The notes: generated from the letters alone by a model not told the origin. Shown: positions 1 through 9,079, counted from the stretch's first letter. The stretch: 64,000 bases of DNA from an uncultured Aquimarina sp. (GCA_947500505.1 CANMSL010000002.1:558001-622000); one strand, 5' to 3'. Made by a program: numbers and translations.

Positions 1-662
1 GGGTCTTCAAAAAACAAGTTAGCCTTTCTGCGTTTCAGTACCCAAAACAAAATACTTAAATATAATACAAATGAAAAAGATAATGCACCTACAATGTAAG
101 AGGTATAGGCACCAATACAATATGCTAACCAGATCAGCGCCACTCCAAAATAAATACTAAGAAGCCAAAAATCTATATTCTTGAAACTTTCTTTAGACCT
201 AAACTTACCAATAATCGGATAAACATATCTAAAGGATATCACAATGTAAATAAACCATTGAAGGTAGATGCCTTTAACAATCCATTTACTCCAAACAGTT
301 CTGTGCTCCAGATATGGATAAACCAATCCCAAAATAGTAATTCCGACAAGAAATGGAATACTGTGGATTATCCAATTCACTTTTTTCTTTAAAAAGTGTG
401 TCTTGAGATATAAAAACAAAAAAGGACCTATTAAAATACAAGCTGAAAGACCTATTTGAATAAAAACATTTGAAATTTGCGAATTAAAATACAAGAAAAC
501 GGACTTGATAATCCGAATACTTACTACTAAAATTAAAAGTGCTAAAAAGTAATTTGAGAATTGTCTTTTTTTTGATGTTTTTACAATATAAATTGAAAGT
601 AAGAATCCGTTAAAAGCTCCTAAAGCGCTAAAAAAAAATATTATCTGATTTTCAAAATTCAC
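1..662 (-). CDS. AraC-type regulator with N-terminal membrane domain (5' part only)
   Basis: The reading frame stays open on the minus strand from a GTG at 662 to the window edge, about 220 codons. A TAA lies directly upstream of the GTG, so no other start is available. The product is almost wholly hydrophobic, with about seven predicted membrane helices beginning FFFSALGAFNGFLLSIYI. In Flavobacteria this arrangement is typical of the sensor half of membrane-bound AraC-family regulators, whose DNA-binding domain follows at the C-terminus. That C-terminal part lies outside the window, so the regulator call is inference from the membrane part alone. Confidence 0.6.
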   Translation of the reverse strand, partial: MNFENQIIFFFSALGAFNGFLLSIYIVKTSKKRQFSNYFLALLILVVSIRIIKSVFLYFNSQISNVFIQIGLSACILIGPFLFLYLKTHFLKKKVNWIIHSIPFLVGITILGLVYPYLEHRTVWSKWIVKGIYLQWFIYIVISFRYVYPIIGKFRSKESFKNIDFWLLSIYFGVALIWLAYCIGAYTSYIVGALSFSFVLYLSILFWVLKRRKANLFFED

Positions 663-1219
663 TTATATAGACTCAACTATTATTTATGCGGTAAATATAG
701 TAATATACTCTCAATTTGATAACATTTTAGAAGTTCGCTTTTGTCTGTTGAAGTATACCTAATTTTAAAGATTTGGATTGAGAGCAAAGCGTTTACAGCT
801 TTCTTAGAGGTTTCAACGAAGCAGAAATGTGATATTAGGATTATGTTAAAGGCTTGGTATTAAGACTTTTTCTGAGGTGTAGTGTTTTTGTGGGACAATG
901 GAAAATGTGCGCAAAATTTAGGGCATTGTACCAAATCGTACTACCATTATTACCTTATAAATTTTAAAAAAAATCTAGTTCGAGGTAATGAATGAACCAT
1001 TATTGATGTTATGTCGTTTTCCAAACTTCATCAAATAGTTTTTTGTCCATACACAGTTGTTAACTGAAGCTTGATTAGTAATAAATTTTGGCATCTCCAA
1101 CCGAAGAATTGAGATCGTAGTTTCCAGAAATTCATTATTCTATCTAAGATATCGCAGAATATAAACCCACAGAAAAGTAATGAGCATCAATAAGAATATC
1201 GATCTCAAAATCCGTAAAT

Positions 1220-1239
1220 GTCGTACCTAGGTCGTACCT
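1220..1239. repeat. Paired direct repeat GTCGTACCT, integrase-arm-like
   Basis: GTCGTACCT occurs at 1220-1228 and again at 1231-1239. Its position relative to the hairpin (1249-1274) and the att repeat (1279) mirrors the order arm repeat, hairpin, att at the tRNA end of the element (25030-25110). It may be the tRNA-proximal arm site of a second, different element lying to the left. Confidence 0.45.
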
Positions 1240-1248
1240 GAACATAAA

Positions 1249-1274
1249 AAAGCCTAGATTTTAATCTAAGCTTT
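1249..1274 (-). terminator. Hairpin terminator left of attL
   Basis: A 12-bp stem (1249-1260 with 1263-1274) has one mismatch that becomes a G-U pair in minus-strand RNA. A T-run follows in the minus direction. It sits 5 bp from the att repeat, where a terminator for the minus-strand tRNA-Leu would lie before integration of the present element. Confidence 0.55.
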
Positions 1275-1278
1275 ATCC

Positions 1279-1293
1279 GTACTCAAGGTGGGA
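1279..1293. repeat. attL, left copy of 15-bp tRNA-Leu-derived repeat
   Basis: The sequence GTACTCAAGGTGGGA is identical to 25096-25110, which covers the last 14 bases of tRNA-Leu. The match ends abruptly on both sides, as expected of an attachment core left by a tyrosine recombinase at a tRNA 3' end. Confidence 0.8.
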
Positions 1294-1403
1294 GTACCAT
1301 TATTTTTTATCAAACTTGAATCCATTTAAACTCCTATTAACCATTATATATAACTTTTATTAATTAAAGTTAAATTAACTTAAATCAATTTAAATTCAAA
1401 AAA

Positions 1404-1424
1404 GTTGCCCTATTTGTTGCCCTA
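1404..1424. repeat. Left integrase arm-type site (two GTTGCCCTA)
   Basis: Two copies of GTTGCCCTA are spaced 12 bp start to start (1404 and 1416), just upstream of the integrase gene. The same 21-bp block with one change is at 25030-25050. These are likely binding sites of the integrase or its accessory factor, by analogy with lambda-type arm sites. Confidence 0.6.
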
Positions 1425-1454
1425 TTTAGTATATTTATATCAAACTAAATACTA

Positions 1455-2720
1455 ATGCAAGTTTCGTTTCATTTAAGGAAAGACAAAATTGGTAAAGCTG
1501 GACTAGCTCCAATCAGAATGGTTATTGCTACCAATGGCTTTAAAATTTTCAAGGCAGTAAAAGGAGTGCGATGTTCTGAAAAGAATTGGGATACAAGAAA
1601 GGAACGTATTAAAGAACAAAAAAGAAAAGAAGAATATAACAACTACATCGAATACAATAAGATTATTGATGAACTGGAAGCTAATATAAAAAAACTGAAC
1701 AGGTATATTCTTCTTAACAATATTGTTCCCACAAAAGAATACATTTTAGAAAAACTGGCATCTGGTATTGAAAAAGTTGAACTTGCACACTTCTTCTTTC
1801 CTTCTTTTGAAAAATTTATAGAAACAAGCAAATCAGTAAAAGTTCCTAGAACCATTAAATCGTATGTTACTACACGTAATTTTTTAAAGGATTTTGAAAC
1901 ATCAACTGGTTATAAATTAACCTTTGAATCCATTGACAATAATTTCTTTGAAAAAATACAGGATTACACCTTTCTAGATCGAAAAAACAAGAATAGCTAT
2001 TTGGCTTTCATTATAAAAGTCCTAAATACTTTTATGAGATGGTCGTATGATAAAGAATATCACGATAATCTAAAGTTTAAAAAATTTAAGATTAGAATCG
2101 ATGAAACAGAGATCATCTATTTGACAATGGATGAATTAATGACACTATATAATTTTGAATTCGAATCCAATAGATTAAGCCAGGTAAGAGATGTTTATTG
2201 TTTCAACTGTTTTACAGGATTAAGGATAAGTGACACCAGCGCCTTGAATCCATCAAATATTACGGATGATGCAATTACACTCACAATTCAAAAAACAAGA
2301 GCCAACAACACCAGGATCCCTTTAAATAGGTTTTCTAAAGCAATTCTAGAAAAATACAAGGACACAATATATGAACCCTTGCCTATCATTTCACAACAGA
2401 AATTCAATAAATACATAAAAGAATGTTGCGAGAAGGTAAAAATCAACACCCCTATTACAATCACAAGATACATCGGACAAAAACGAATTGACAAAACAGT
2501 TCCAAAGTATAAGCTTATTACAAGTCATACTGCTCGTAAGACTTTTGTGACCAATAGTCTAGTACTAAGAATGAAGGAAATGGTTGTACGGAATATTACA
2601 GGGCATAAAAAGGAAGAGTCATTTAGACGGTATGTAAAGATTGCAGAAGATCTTAAGCGTAGTGAAATGGATAATACTTGGGATAAAGTAGAAAGAAAAC
2701 GAACAAAAGATGAGAAATGA
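1455..2720 (+). CDS. int: Tyrosine recombinase / integrase
   Basis: This 421-residue protein has the Bacteroidetes phage-integrase layout: an N-terminal arm-binding domain (about 1-100), a SAM-like core-binding domain (about 110-210) and a C-terminal catalytic domain. The catalytic residues are visible as R257 (GLRISD), H358 and R361 (HTARK), H384 (TGH) and the nucleophile Y393 (FRRYVK). It most likely integrates and excises the element at the 3' end of tRNA-Leu. It is the first gene inside attL, with paired arm-type repeats immediately upstream. The next gene starts 11 bp before its stop, suggesting co-transcription. Confidence 0.93.
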   Translation: MQVSFHLRKDKIGKAGLAPIRMVIATNGFKIFKAVKGVRCSEKNWDTRKERIKEQKRKEEYNNYIEYNKIIDELEANIKKLNRYILLNNIVPTKEYILEKLASGIEKVELAHFFFPSFEKFIETSKSVKVPRTIKSYVTTRNFLKDFETSTGYKLTFESIDNNFFEKIQDYTFLDRKNKNSYLAFIIKVLNTFMRWSYDKEYHDNLKFKKFKIRIDETEIIYLTMDELMTLYNFEFESNRLSQVRDVYCFNCFTGLRISDTSALNPSNITDDAITLTIQKTRANNTRIPLNRFSKAILEKYKDTIYEPLPIISQQKFNKYIKECCEKVKINTPITITRYIGQKRIDKTVPKYKLITSHTARKTFVTNSLVLRMKEMVVRNITGHKKEESFRRYVKIAEDLKRSEMDNTWDKVERKRTKDEK

Positions 2721-4152
2721 TAAACATATAAGTGACAAAACTTATGATCTGATTCGTCTTTTTAAAAATGAATCAAATATTTCAAATAACTTAAAGGATA
2801 TAACTAACAGAATTGAGGAATTGAACCCCTATGAATATCTATATTTTATTAATGAGATTTTATTCGAGGTTAATATAACCGTAGAAAGTCTAAAAATTTT
2901 ATTTTCCTTTGATATGGACGAGGTTTATGACGTGGTTGATCGTATTTCATTACGTAAAGAGTATTCTGATTTAAATAGTTTCGAACATTTATTCGACAAC
3001 CTAGATGTAGTAGAGAGAATTTTTAAACTGATACATTTTAAGAATACTTTTTTAAAAGGTTATGAATCCCAGTTGTATAGATTAAAAAGTAAACTGAATC
3101 TTTTAAAAGAAAAGGAAGATATTCAAGTTTTATCCAAAGTTTTAGATGAAGTTTTTGAAGATTCTACCGATGAATACTTCCCAAATCATATTTTATACAA
3201 ACACGAAGAAGTTTCGGTCTTTGATAAAATTAACAATGATATTTACTTAGGTTTTAGTTATTCTGACTTCAATCTCATTTATCAAATCAATGATAGATTA
3301 GTTCTAGAATGTAAAAGAGCTGAAATACTAATAGATTATAGTCAAAAAAAGATTAACTATAATTATCAAATGTTATTTCCTCTTCTAAATAGTATAGATG
3401 ATTGGAAAAAACGAATTGCCGATGATCTCATATCTGACAGTAATGATTTTGAAAAAAGAAAACTATTTTATCACGAATGTCTGGATGAATATAAACGTAG
3501 AACAAATCAAGATTTTGTACAACAAATTTTAAATCGACAAAAAAACATTAAAGAAAAGATCAAATATGTTGAAAATCCAGACATCTTCCCTTTAAAAAAT
3601 TTAAAAGATTGGATTGACCAAACGTTCAGTTCTTTCGGTAGAATTAAAGATTTAGACTTAATAAGTGTTATTGACGAGTTACCTACCAAAAATAAAATAA
3701 TCATATCTCAAAACTTTAGTCAGCCTCTCTTTTTGAGTATTTTAGTGAATTTTTTTAACGAGCTAAATTTTGAATTAAATACCTCTAGAATGGATGCATT
3801 AAGAGGGTTTGTTTCAAATTTTATCGTTTTCAAAGAACCAATACATCACAAAAAATATATTGAAAAAGTCCCTTATTCCAAAATAGATTTCATCCATCAA
3901 AAGTTCTACAAGGATTTCATTAAAATATTTTTAATACTTCATGATCCTAAAAATGGGATTATTACTTCTAATATTACAAATACAAGAGAACTTTTGACAG
4001 CTTTATTTTATGACAAAAAAGCAAATCAAGGATTATCTTACGAATCAATAAGAAGGATTAAAAGTTTAAAATTTAGTAAAGATGTTAATTCATTTAAACC
4101 TTACTTAAGATATGTTTTAAGTAGTATAAAAAGAGATTACTTCTTACCATAA
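2710..4152 (+). CDS. Unrecognised protein coupled to the integrase
   Basis: A 480-residue soluble, charged, mostly helical protein with no signal peptide, membrane segment or motif that I recognise. Its ATG overlaps the integrase stop by 11 bp, so the two are probably translated together. Such coupling suggests a role in recombination or element maintenance, but the sequence itself gives no function. Codon use matches the rest of the element. The frame is intact throughout. Confidence 0.75.
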   Translation: MRNDKHISDKTYDLIRLFKNESNISNNLKDITNRIEELNPYEYLYFINEILFEVNITVESLKILFSFDMDEVYDVVDRISLRKEYSDLNSFEHLFDNLDVVERIFKLIHFKNTFLKGYESQLYRLKSKLNLLKEKEDIQVLSKVLDEVFEDSTDEYFPNHILYKHEEVSVFDKINNDIYLGFSYSDFNLIYQINDRLVLECKRAEILIDYSQKKINYNYQMLFPLLNSIDDWKKRIADDLISDSNDFEKRKLFYHECLDEYKRRTNQDFVQQILNRQKNIKEKIKYVENPDIFPLKNLKDWIDQTFSSFGRIKDLDLISVIDELPTKNKIIISQNFSQPLFLSILVNFFNELNFELNTSRMDALRGFVSNFIVFKEPIHHKKYIEKVPYSKIDFIHQKFYKDFIKIFLILHDPKNGIITSNITNTRELLTALFYDKKANQGLSYESIRRIKSLKFSKDVNSFKPYLRYVLSSIKRDYFLP

Positions 4153-4217
4153 ATATAAAATTCTTGATTTTTTTAATCTGCCTAATAATTTGAAAATCAA
4201 TTATTTAACATTATTTG

Positions 4218-4241
4218 TTTACCACAATAATTGGTGGTAAA
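4218..4241. promoter_or_regulatory. Inverted repeat upstream of the HTH gene
   Basis: TTTACCAC at 4218-4225 is inverted as GTGGTAAA at 4234-4241, with an 8-bp AT-rich centre. It lies in the 143-bp gap before the excisionase-like HTH gene and could be an operator for it, or a weak terminator for the gene upstream. Confidence 0.4.
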
Positions 4242-4295
4242 TAACTCAAGACCATTCTTCCCAAACTTTGTAACTGAATTTAAATATGTTCAGTT

Positions 4296-4598
4296 ATGTC
4301 AAACCCAATATTATATGGCTTTTCTAAATCCGATCTAGAGCATGTAGTAAGAAAAGTAATCAAAGAAATCAGAAAAACAGACATTATTCAGGATTCTCCC
4401 GTGAATTCTGAAGATGATAAACTTACTCAAAAAGAAGCAGCAAAATTTTTAGGAAAATCAGTTAATACATTAATAGACTGGAAGAAAAAGGGTAAAATAC
4501 CTTACTATCAGATTGGAAGGTCAATTTTTTTCTCAAAATCCGAATTATTAAAACTTGCACGTAAAAACCCAGGATTAATTCAATCAAGTCATAGATAA
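4296..4598 (+). CDS. Excisionase-family helix-turn-helix protein
   Basis: A 100-residue protein with a MerR/excisionase-type winged-helix domain at about residues 45-95: LTQKEAAKFLGKSVNTLIDW, then a GKIPYYQIGRSIFFSKSEL segment typical of the HTH_17 family. Such proteins bind DNA and in mobile elements direct excision or regulate neighbouring genes. The following gene's ATG overlaps its stop codon, so it heads a small operon with the next HTH gene and the ATPase. Confidence 0.8.
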   Translation: MSNPILYGFSKSDLEHVVRKVIKEIRKTDIIQDSPVNSEDDKLTQKEAAKFLGKSVNTLIDWKKKGKIPYYQIGRSIFFSKSELLKLARKNPGLIQSSHR

Positions 4599-5059
4599 TG
4601 AATAGGTCATTCAAAGGAATATGGATCCCTAAAGAAATCTGGCTTAGTAAAGAACTATCTCTCCAGGAAAAAATCTTCATAGTAGAAATTGATAGCCTGG
4701 AGGACAATGTTAAAGGTGGATGCTACGCGGGAAACAAATATTTCTCTGACTTCTTTGGCTTATCTGAGAGTAGAGTTTCAGACATCATTAAAACACTTGT
4801 AAATAAAAAAATGATCACCAGAAAGGTGGTTAGAACACAGAATGGTTCGGTCAGATACCTGAATGTTTCGCACTACCTGAAAACTGCTATTGCGCACTCC
4901 CAGAATCTGGTAGTCCGCACCTCGCAGATACAGGATTCGCGAAGTGCGGAAAGTGACAACATAATAATACATAGTAATAATACATCCTTTTATAAAAGAG
5001 AAAAATCAAAAAAATCAACACAAATCCCAGAAAGAAATGAAAAATTCATTAGGACATAG
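4598..5059 (+). CDS. Winged-helix replication/regulation protein
   Basis: A 153-residue protein whose first 95 residues look like the helix-turn-helix_36 fold found in plasmid and phage replication initiators. It opens with a KGIWIPKEIWLSKELSLQEK segment, followed by a recognition-helix region near YFSDFFGLSESRVSDIIKTL and a wing. The C-terminal 50 residues are low-complexity and charged. It is translationally coupled to the HTH gene before it and overlaps the DnaC-like ATPase after it, the order often seen for an initiator and helicase loader. Binding to an element origin is inference. Confidence 0.65.
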   Translation: MNRSFKGIWIPKEIWLSKELSLQEKIFIVEIDSLEDNVKGGCYAGNKYFSDFFGLSESRVSDIIKTLVNKKMITRKVVRTQNGSVRYLNVSHYLKTAIAHSQNLVVRTSQIQDSRSAESDNIIIHSNNTSFYKREKSKKSTQIPERNEKFIRT

Positions 5060-5831
5060 AGTAAAAGTAAAGATGGGCTTGGAAACCGATGAAGAAAGAA
5101 AAAAAAGAGTTGCGCGAGAAAAAAAAGAAAATGCAAAAGCAATTCAATACTTCAAGGAACTACATGAGAAAAAAGAACCACGTCAATCTAAAAATATTGT
5201 AATCCCCATAGACTGGATGAAAAAGGAATTTTATAAAACTGCTAAAACTTATATCCTAAAGGAGAAAAAAAGATTTGTTGTAGACGATGATAACAAAATC
5301 ATTCTGGATATCATCTGCAGGTATTTTGCTAACGATCCTTCCTTTGAAGAGATTGTTGAAAATGGAGAATTACGCAAAGGATTAATGTTGGTTTCAAATT
5401 GCGGAACAGGCAAATCTTCCATCTTTGATATCATCCAACAGATTGGTAGAAAGCACCAGATTCCACAACTATGGTTTTGTAACGTTTCTTCCCTTACAGT
5501 AACAACAGAATTCACCAAACAAAATAAGATTACCTCAGGAGAAAGTGTCATTGACTATTACGCAAAAGGGAAAGTTTGTTTTGATGATTTGGGTAGTGAA
5601 AATATGGTGAATGACTTTGGTATTAGAAAGGAGCTAATGAGGGAAGTTCTTGAATTAAGGTATAACAGATTTAAAGCTTTGGGAACAAAAACTTTCTGTT
5701 CAACCAACCTTACAATTGATGAATTGGTAAAGAAATATGATAAGGATTCTAAGCCTGGACATAAAAGAATTGAAGATCGAATTTATGGAATGTTCAACAT
5801 CTTACCTATGTACGGAAAATGTCGACGGTGA
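5037..5831 (+). CDS. DnaC/IstB-like P-loop ATPase
   Basis: This 264-residue protein has a Walker A motif (NCGTGKSS, K126), a Walker B motif (VCFDDLGSE, D183/D184) and a later sensor-like CSTNLTIDEL segment, as in DnaC helicase loaders. The N-terminal 60 residues are highly basic. The annotated ATG overlaps the previous gene by 23 bp, and an in-frame ATG at 5073 would remove the overlap. Next to a winged-helix protein it probably loads a helicase for element replication. An IstB-type transposition role is less likely because no transposase is nearby. Confidence 0.75.
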   Translation: MKNSLGHRVKVKMGLETDEERKKRVAREKKENAKAIQYFKELHEKKEPRQSKNIVIPIDWMKKEFYKTAKTYILKEKKRFVVDDDNKIILDIICRYFANDPSFEEIVENGELRKGLMLVSNCGTGKSSIFDIIQQIGRKHQIPQLWFCNVSSLTVTTEFTKQNKITSGESVIDYYAKGKVCFDDLGSENMVNDFGIRKELMREVLELRYNRFKALGTKTFCSTNLTIDELVKKYDKDSKPGHKRIEDRIYGMFNILPMYGKCRR

Positions 5832-5847
5832 TGTACGTGTAACGTAG

Positions 5848-5892
5848 CGAGGCGGACTCGGGCAGAGCCCGATCCACCTCGCCCTGCGGGGC
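5848..5892. other. GC-rich double hairpin, candidate oriT
   Basis: In otherwise AT-rich DNA, bases 5848-5881 form a stem of about 15 bp with a single-base bulge and an AGA loop. A second short hairpin, GCCC-TGCG-GGGC, follows at 5881-5892. The site lies between the replication and mobilization genes, 123 bp upstream of the BfmA gene. An origin of transfer is expected in that place. It could instead be a terminator for the ATPase gene. Confidence 0.5.
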
Positions 5893-6014
5893 TAAAAACA
5901 ACTGATTTTCAGTCTTTTACAAAATACACAAAAAGCAAAGTTTATGCACTACCAATTACATATGCTTGCATAACTATTACAAAATCAAGGATTAAACGCA
6001 TAAATCAATGCATA

Positions 6015-6365
6015 ATGAACTATAAAACGATTAGAATTTACAAAGAGACTTTTGAAACGCTGGACGAGCTATGTACTAAACATAAAACATCTAAAACAGA
6101 ATTAGTAGGGTCTATGAGTTCGTACTTTTTAAGAACCAAAATAAATCCTAGAAAACCAAAAGATCTAACAGCAGAAGTACTTAAGCTAAAAAATGAATTG
6201 ATCTCATTTATCAGAACTCAAGAGAAGGATAAGCTAAATCCATTAATTCAAAAACAGGATGTATTGATCAATAAATTCATAAACCATCTGGAAGAAGAAA
6301 CCGTTACTCGAAAATTTATGACGGAGCTTGCTCAGGCAATTGTTGATAAACTTAGAAAAGACTAG
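6015..6365 (+). CDS. BfmA/BtgA-family mobilization accessory protein
   Basis: A 116-residue protein starting with a ribbon-helix-helix-like segment (YKTIRIYKETFETLDEL), followed by a helical, charged C-terminal half. This matches the small DNA-binding mobilization proteins of Bacteroides and Flavobacteria, which bind oriT and help the relaxase. The relaxase starts 4 bp after its stop, and the GC-rich hairpin lies just upstream, which supports a relaxosome role. Confidence 0.75.
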   Translation: MNYKTIRIYKETFETLDELCTKHKTSKTELVGSMSSYFLRTKINPRKPKDLTAEVLKLKNELISFIRTQEKDKLNPLIQKQDVLINKFINHLEEETVTRKFMTELAQAIVDKLRKD

Positions 6366-6369
6366 AACA

Positions 6370-7323
6370 ATGCATATCAAAATACAAACAAGTATAAAAT
6401 CAAATGGAAACAAAGGGAGTTCAAATGCATTGGCTACTTATCTGGAAAAAGAAGATGTAATAAAAGAAAGTGAAGCTTTAAAAAATGGAGAACTTCCTGA
6501 ACCAAGAACTGGTTTTTTTAATCATCAGGAAGAAGGGATTTTTAAGAATGAAGTGATTAGTTCTATTGATTACAATAAAAAAGGATTGGGAAGGAATGAT
6601 GCTAAGTTCTATGCGATAACATTATCTCCTAGTCAATCAGAACAAAAACATTTATTAAAAAGTATTACTAACAAAAAGATCAACAATGTAGATGAGCTTT
6701 CCAGAGATGAACACAAACAGTATGAGAAATTATTGATTGATTTCGCTCGAAAGAGTATGAATGAATATGCTTCTCATTTCGGTAGAAAAGGACTTGAATC
6801 AGGTGATCAATTAGTCTATTTCGGAAAAATAGAACATAACAGATATGCAAAAGGTACTGATGACCTTGTAAAAAATGGACTTATCAAAAGTGGTGAAAAG
6901 AAGAAAGGGTTGCAGACCCATATTCATATCATTATGAGTCATAGAGATAAAGAACAAAAAAGAAAAATATCTCCAATGGCTCCAGAAAAAAAAGGTCTTA
7001 ATAGCAAACTCAATGGAGCGCCTACTACAAGAGGATTTGACAGAAACCTTTTTAATATCAAAACCGAAAGGCTTTTTGATCAAAGATATAACTACGATCG
7101 GGGATTAAATGAAAAAGTAGAATATCGAATACAAGCAGATAAAGACCCTAATAAAGAACAACAGATAAAGTTAGCTAATAACCTAATAAAAAAGAGAGAG
7201 CTACAACAATCACTTATACAAGATTATGATATCAGAAACAAATATGTAGAGGAAAACAAAAAACTATCCCAGGAAATAAAACCAATCCTAAAAAAGCAAA
7301 AGGATAATGAACTAAGTATTTAA
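6370..7323 (+). CDS. DUF5712-family relaxase (MobB-type)
   Basis: A 317-residue protein from the ATG at 6370. An upstream in-frame start at 6328 would overlap the BfmA gene and add 14 residues outside the family pattern. The N-terminus (MHIKIQTSIKSNGNKGSSNA) and the histidine pair H184-x-H186 in THIHIIMSHRD fit a Bacteroidetes HUH-like relaxase. It is expected to nick oriT and pilot the strand to the coupling protein. The C-terminal 70 residues form a lysine-rich helix. It sits directly between BfmA and the coupling protein gene. Confidence 0.8.
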   Translation: MHIKIQTSIKSNGNKGSSNALATYLEKEDVIKESEALKNGELPEPRTGFFNHQEEGIFKNEVISSIDYNKKGLGRNDAKFYAITLSPSQSEQKHLLKSITNKKINNVDELSRDEHKQYEKLLIDFARKSMNEYASHFGRKGLESGDQLVYFGKIEHNRYAKGTDDLVKNGLIKSGEKKKGLQTHIHIIMSHRDKEQKRKISPMAPEKKGLNSKLNGAPTTRGFDRNLFNIKTERLFDQRYNYDRGLNEKVEYRIQADKDPNKEQQIKLANNLIKKRELQQSLIQDYDIRNKYVEENKKLSQEIKPILKKQKDNELSI

Positions 7324-7339
7324 TCTAAAACAAGAAATT

Positions 7340-9013
7340 ATGAATGATATAAAAATAATTATAACCGGGGTATGTATAATAATAAGCTTCATACAGATAT
7401 TTATTTGGCTAAAAAGAAAAGAAAATCCTTTTACCAGACTTATTATTACCCTAATCTCAGGTTCTCTGCTTCTTTTTCTTATCCCACAATCTGAAATCCT
7501 AATTGGTATTTATTTTTTTGGTAGTAGGATATTCAAATTATTCAAGAAATCTGAAAAAAAAGAGAAGAAAGCATCTATTCAAAAAATTGAAAGAAACAAT
7601 CCAGAACACATTTATTTGGAGAGTGATAAAGGAACAATTGATATCGCAAATCCTTATAGAGGAATTTTAATTCAGGGAGGTGCTGGTAGTGGAAAAAGTA
7701 AAAGTCTGTTTTATCCTATTATTCAGCAATTTATTACAAACGATTTCTCTGGGGTATTATATGATTTTAAAAGTCCTGAACTTTCACAACTAGCTTATTC
7801 TTTTCATACAGAAAAGAACAAAGTAAAGTTTGCTTTATTAAATTTTAAGGACATAACGACTTCAGTAAGAGTAAATCCTTTATCTCCCAATTATCTTACT
7901 AAACAAGCTATTGCCTTCGAGATGGCAACTGTTTTAGTAAACAATTTATTGCCTGAAAGCATAAAAAAGAAGGATTATTGGACCAGGAGTAGTATTTCAG
8001 TAATTGCAGGAACAATTTGGTATTTAAGAAATAACTACCCTCAATTATGCACCCTACCGCATATGATTGCTTTAATTCTTTCTTTCCCATCTACTCTATT
8101 GATTGAGAAATTAAGTACTGATATAGGAACCGCAGGAATGATTGCTAGCCTAAAAGAAGCGCATGAAATGAATGCTGAAAAACAAATCGCAGGAGTTGTA
8201 GGAACAATTAAGAATGCTTTAGCTCAACTCAACATTCCTGAAGTATTTTACCTATTATCAGAAGAAAACACAAGTTTAGACGTAAATGATCCTATCAATC
8301 CTATTTTTCTTTCCATTGGAAATGACAGTTCATTAAGCAATACCTACGCGCCTATCATTTCTCTAATCATAAGCGTTTGCGCAAGGCAAATGAATCAGCC
8401 TGAAAAACATAAGAGTGCTATTCTCCTAGATGAAGCCCCTACACTTTATATCCCGGACTTTGAGCAAATTCCAGCAACAGCACGTAGTAATCGCGTGGCA
8501 ACTGTAGTTGGAGCACAGGATTATAGTCAAATGGTTGATAAATATGGATCTGACAAAGCTCAAGTAATGATTTCAAATCTTGGAAATCAGTTTTATGGTC
8601 GTACAGTAAATGAAAAAACTGCAAATATGATCGTTAAGCTATTTGGAAAGCATGATGTAACCTATAATACCGTATCCAATAGTTCTGGAGCAAGCTCAGG
8701 AGGATTATTCAGTGATCATTACTCTTCAAGTAATAATAAAAGTACTTCTCAATCTATTCAACAACGAGAGCGAGTGAATATTTCAGATATCACCAATATG
8801 TCTCCTGGAACATTCTATGGGTTTATTGCTGATGGAAATATAAAAGAACTAGTTGGATCAAGATTGCAGCAGATAGAATCTTCTTATAGAAAATTTGAGA
8901 AGACCAATATTTCTATTGATCCAAAAGAAACTTTTCGAAAAGTATACAATGATCTCTCCTTAATACTGGACAGCGAGGACGCAGATACTGATTTCAAAAT
9001 AGAACTATACTAA
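7340..9013 (+). CDS. TraG/VirD4-family type IV coupling protein
   Basis: This 557-residue protein begins with two membrane helices (about 5-22 and 30-57). The cytoplasmic ATPase follows, with Walker A GGAGSGKS (113-120, K119) and Walker B ILLDEAP (D364, E365). A Ser/Asn/Gly-rich loop near 450-475 is unusual in composition. Coupling proteins link the relaxosome to a type IV secretion channel. Here the channel genes are absent, so a helper element would have to supply them. It follows the relaxase by 16 bp. Confidence 0.9.
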   Translation: MNDIKIIITGVCIIISFIQIFIWLKRKENPFTRLIITLISGSLLLFLIPQSEILIGIYFFGSRIFKLFKKSEKKEKKASIQKIERNNPEHIYLESDKGTIDIANPYRGILIQGGAGSGKSKSLFYPIIQQFITNDFSGVLYDFKSPELSQLAYSFHTEKNKVKFALLNFKDITTSVRVNPLSPNYLTKQAIAFEMATVLVNNLLPESIKKKDYWTRSSISVIAGTIWYLRNNYPQLCTLPHMIALILSFPSTLLIEKLSTDIGTAGMIASLKEAHEMNAEKQIAGVVGTIKNALAQLNIPEVFYLLSEENTSLDVNDPINPIFLSIGNDSSLSNTYAPIISLIISVCARQMNQPEKHKSAILLDEAPTLYIPDFEQIPATARSNRVATVVGAQDYSQMVDKYGSDKAQVMISNLGNQFYGRTVNEKTANMIVKLFGKHDVTYNTVSNSSGASSGGLFSDHYSSSNNKSTSQSIQQRERVNISDITNMSPGTFYGFIADGNIKELVGSRLQQIESSYRKFEKTNISIDPKETFRKVYNDLSLILDSEDADTDFKIELY

Positions 9014-9049
9014 AACAAAACGCCTATGAAATAGCATAAAAACAAAAAA

Positions 9050-9079
9050 GGCAGGAATCCTATAAGATAAGAACCTGCC
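9050..9079 (+). terminator. Possible hairpin terminator after the coupling protein gene
   Basis: GGCAGG at 9050-9055 pairs with CCTGCC at 9074-9079 across an AT-rich loop, 37 bp after the stop codon. The stem is short and no clear T-run follows, so this is a weak call. Confidence 0.4.

Larger units (their letters stand above)
663..1278. other. Gene-free stretch left of the mobile element
   Basis: I see no convincing coding frame in these 616 bases. They carry a pair of 9-bp direct repeats and a hairpin close to the right end, described separately. The layout suggests flanking or remnant mobile DNA beside the tRNA-derived attachment repeat. Confidence 0.5.

Noticed and set aside
1220..1239. 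Short paired repeats as a CRISPR-like array
   Set aside because: Only two 9-bp units with 2-bp spacing, no spacers and no cas genes.
5848..5892. GC-rich hairpins as a transposon end or integron attC
   Set aside because: No matching inverted copy elsewhere in the window and no transposase or integron integrase nearby.
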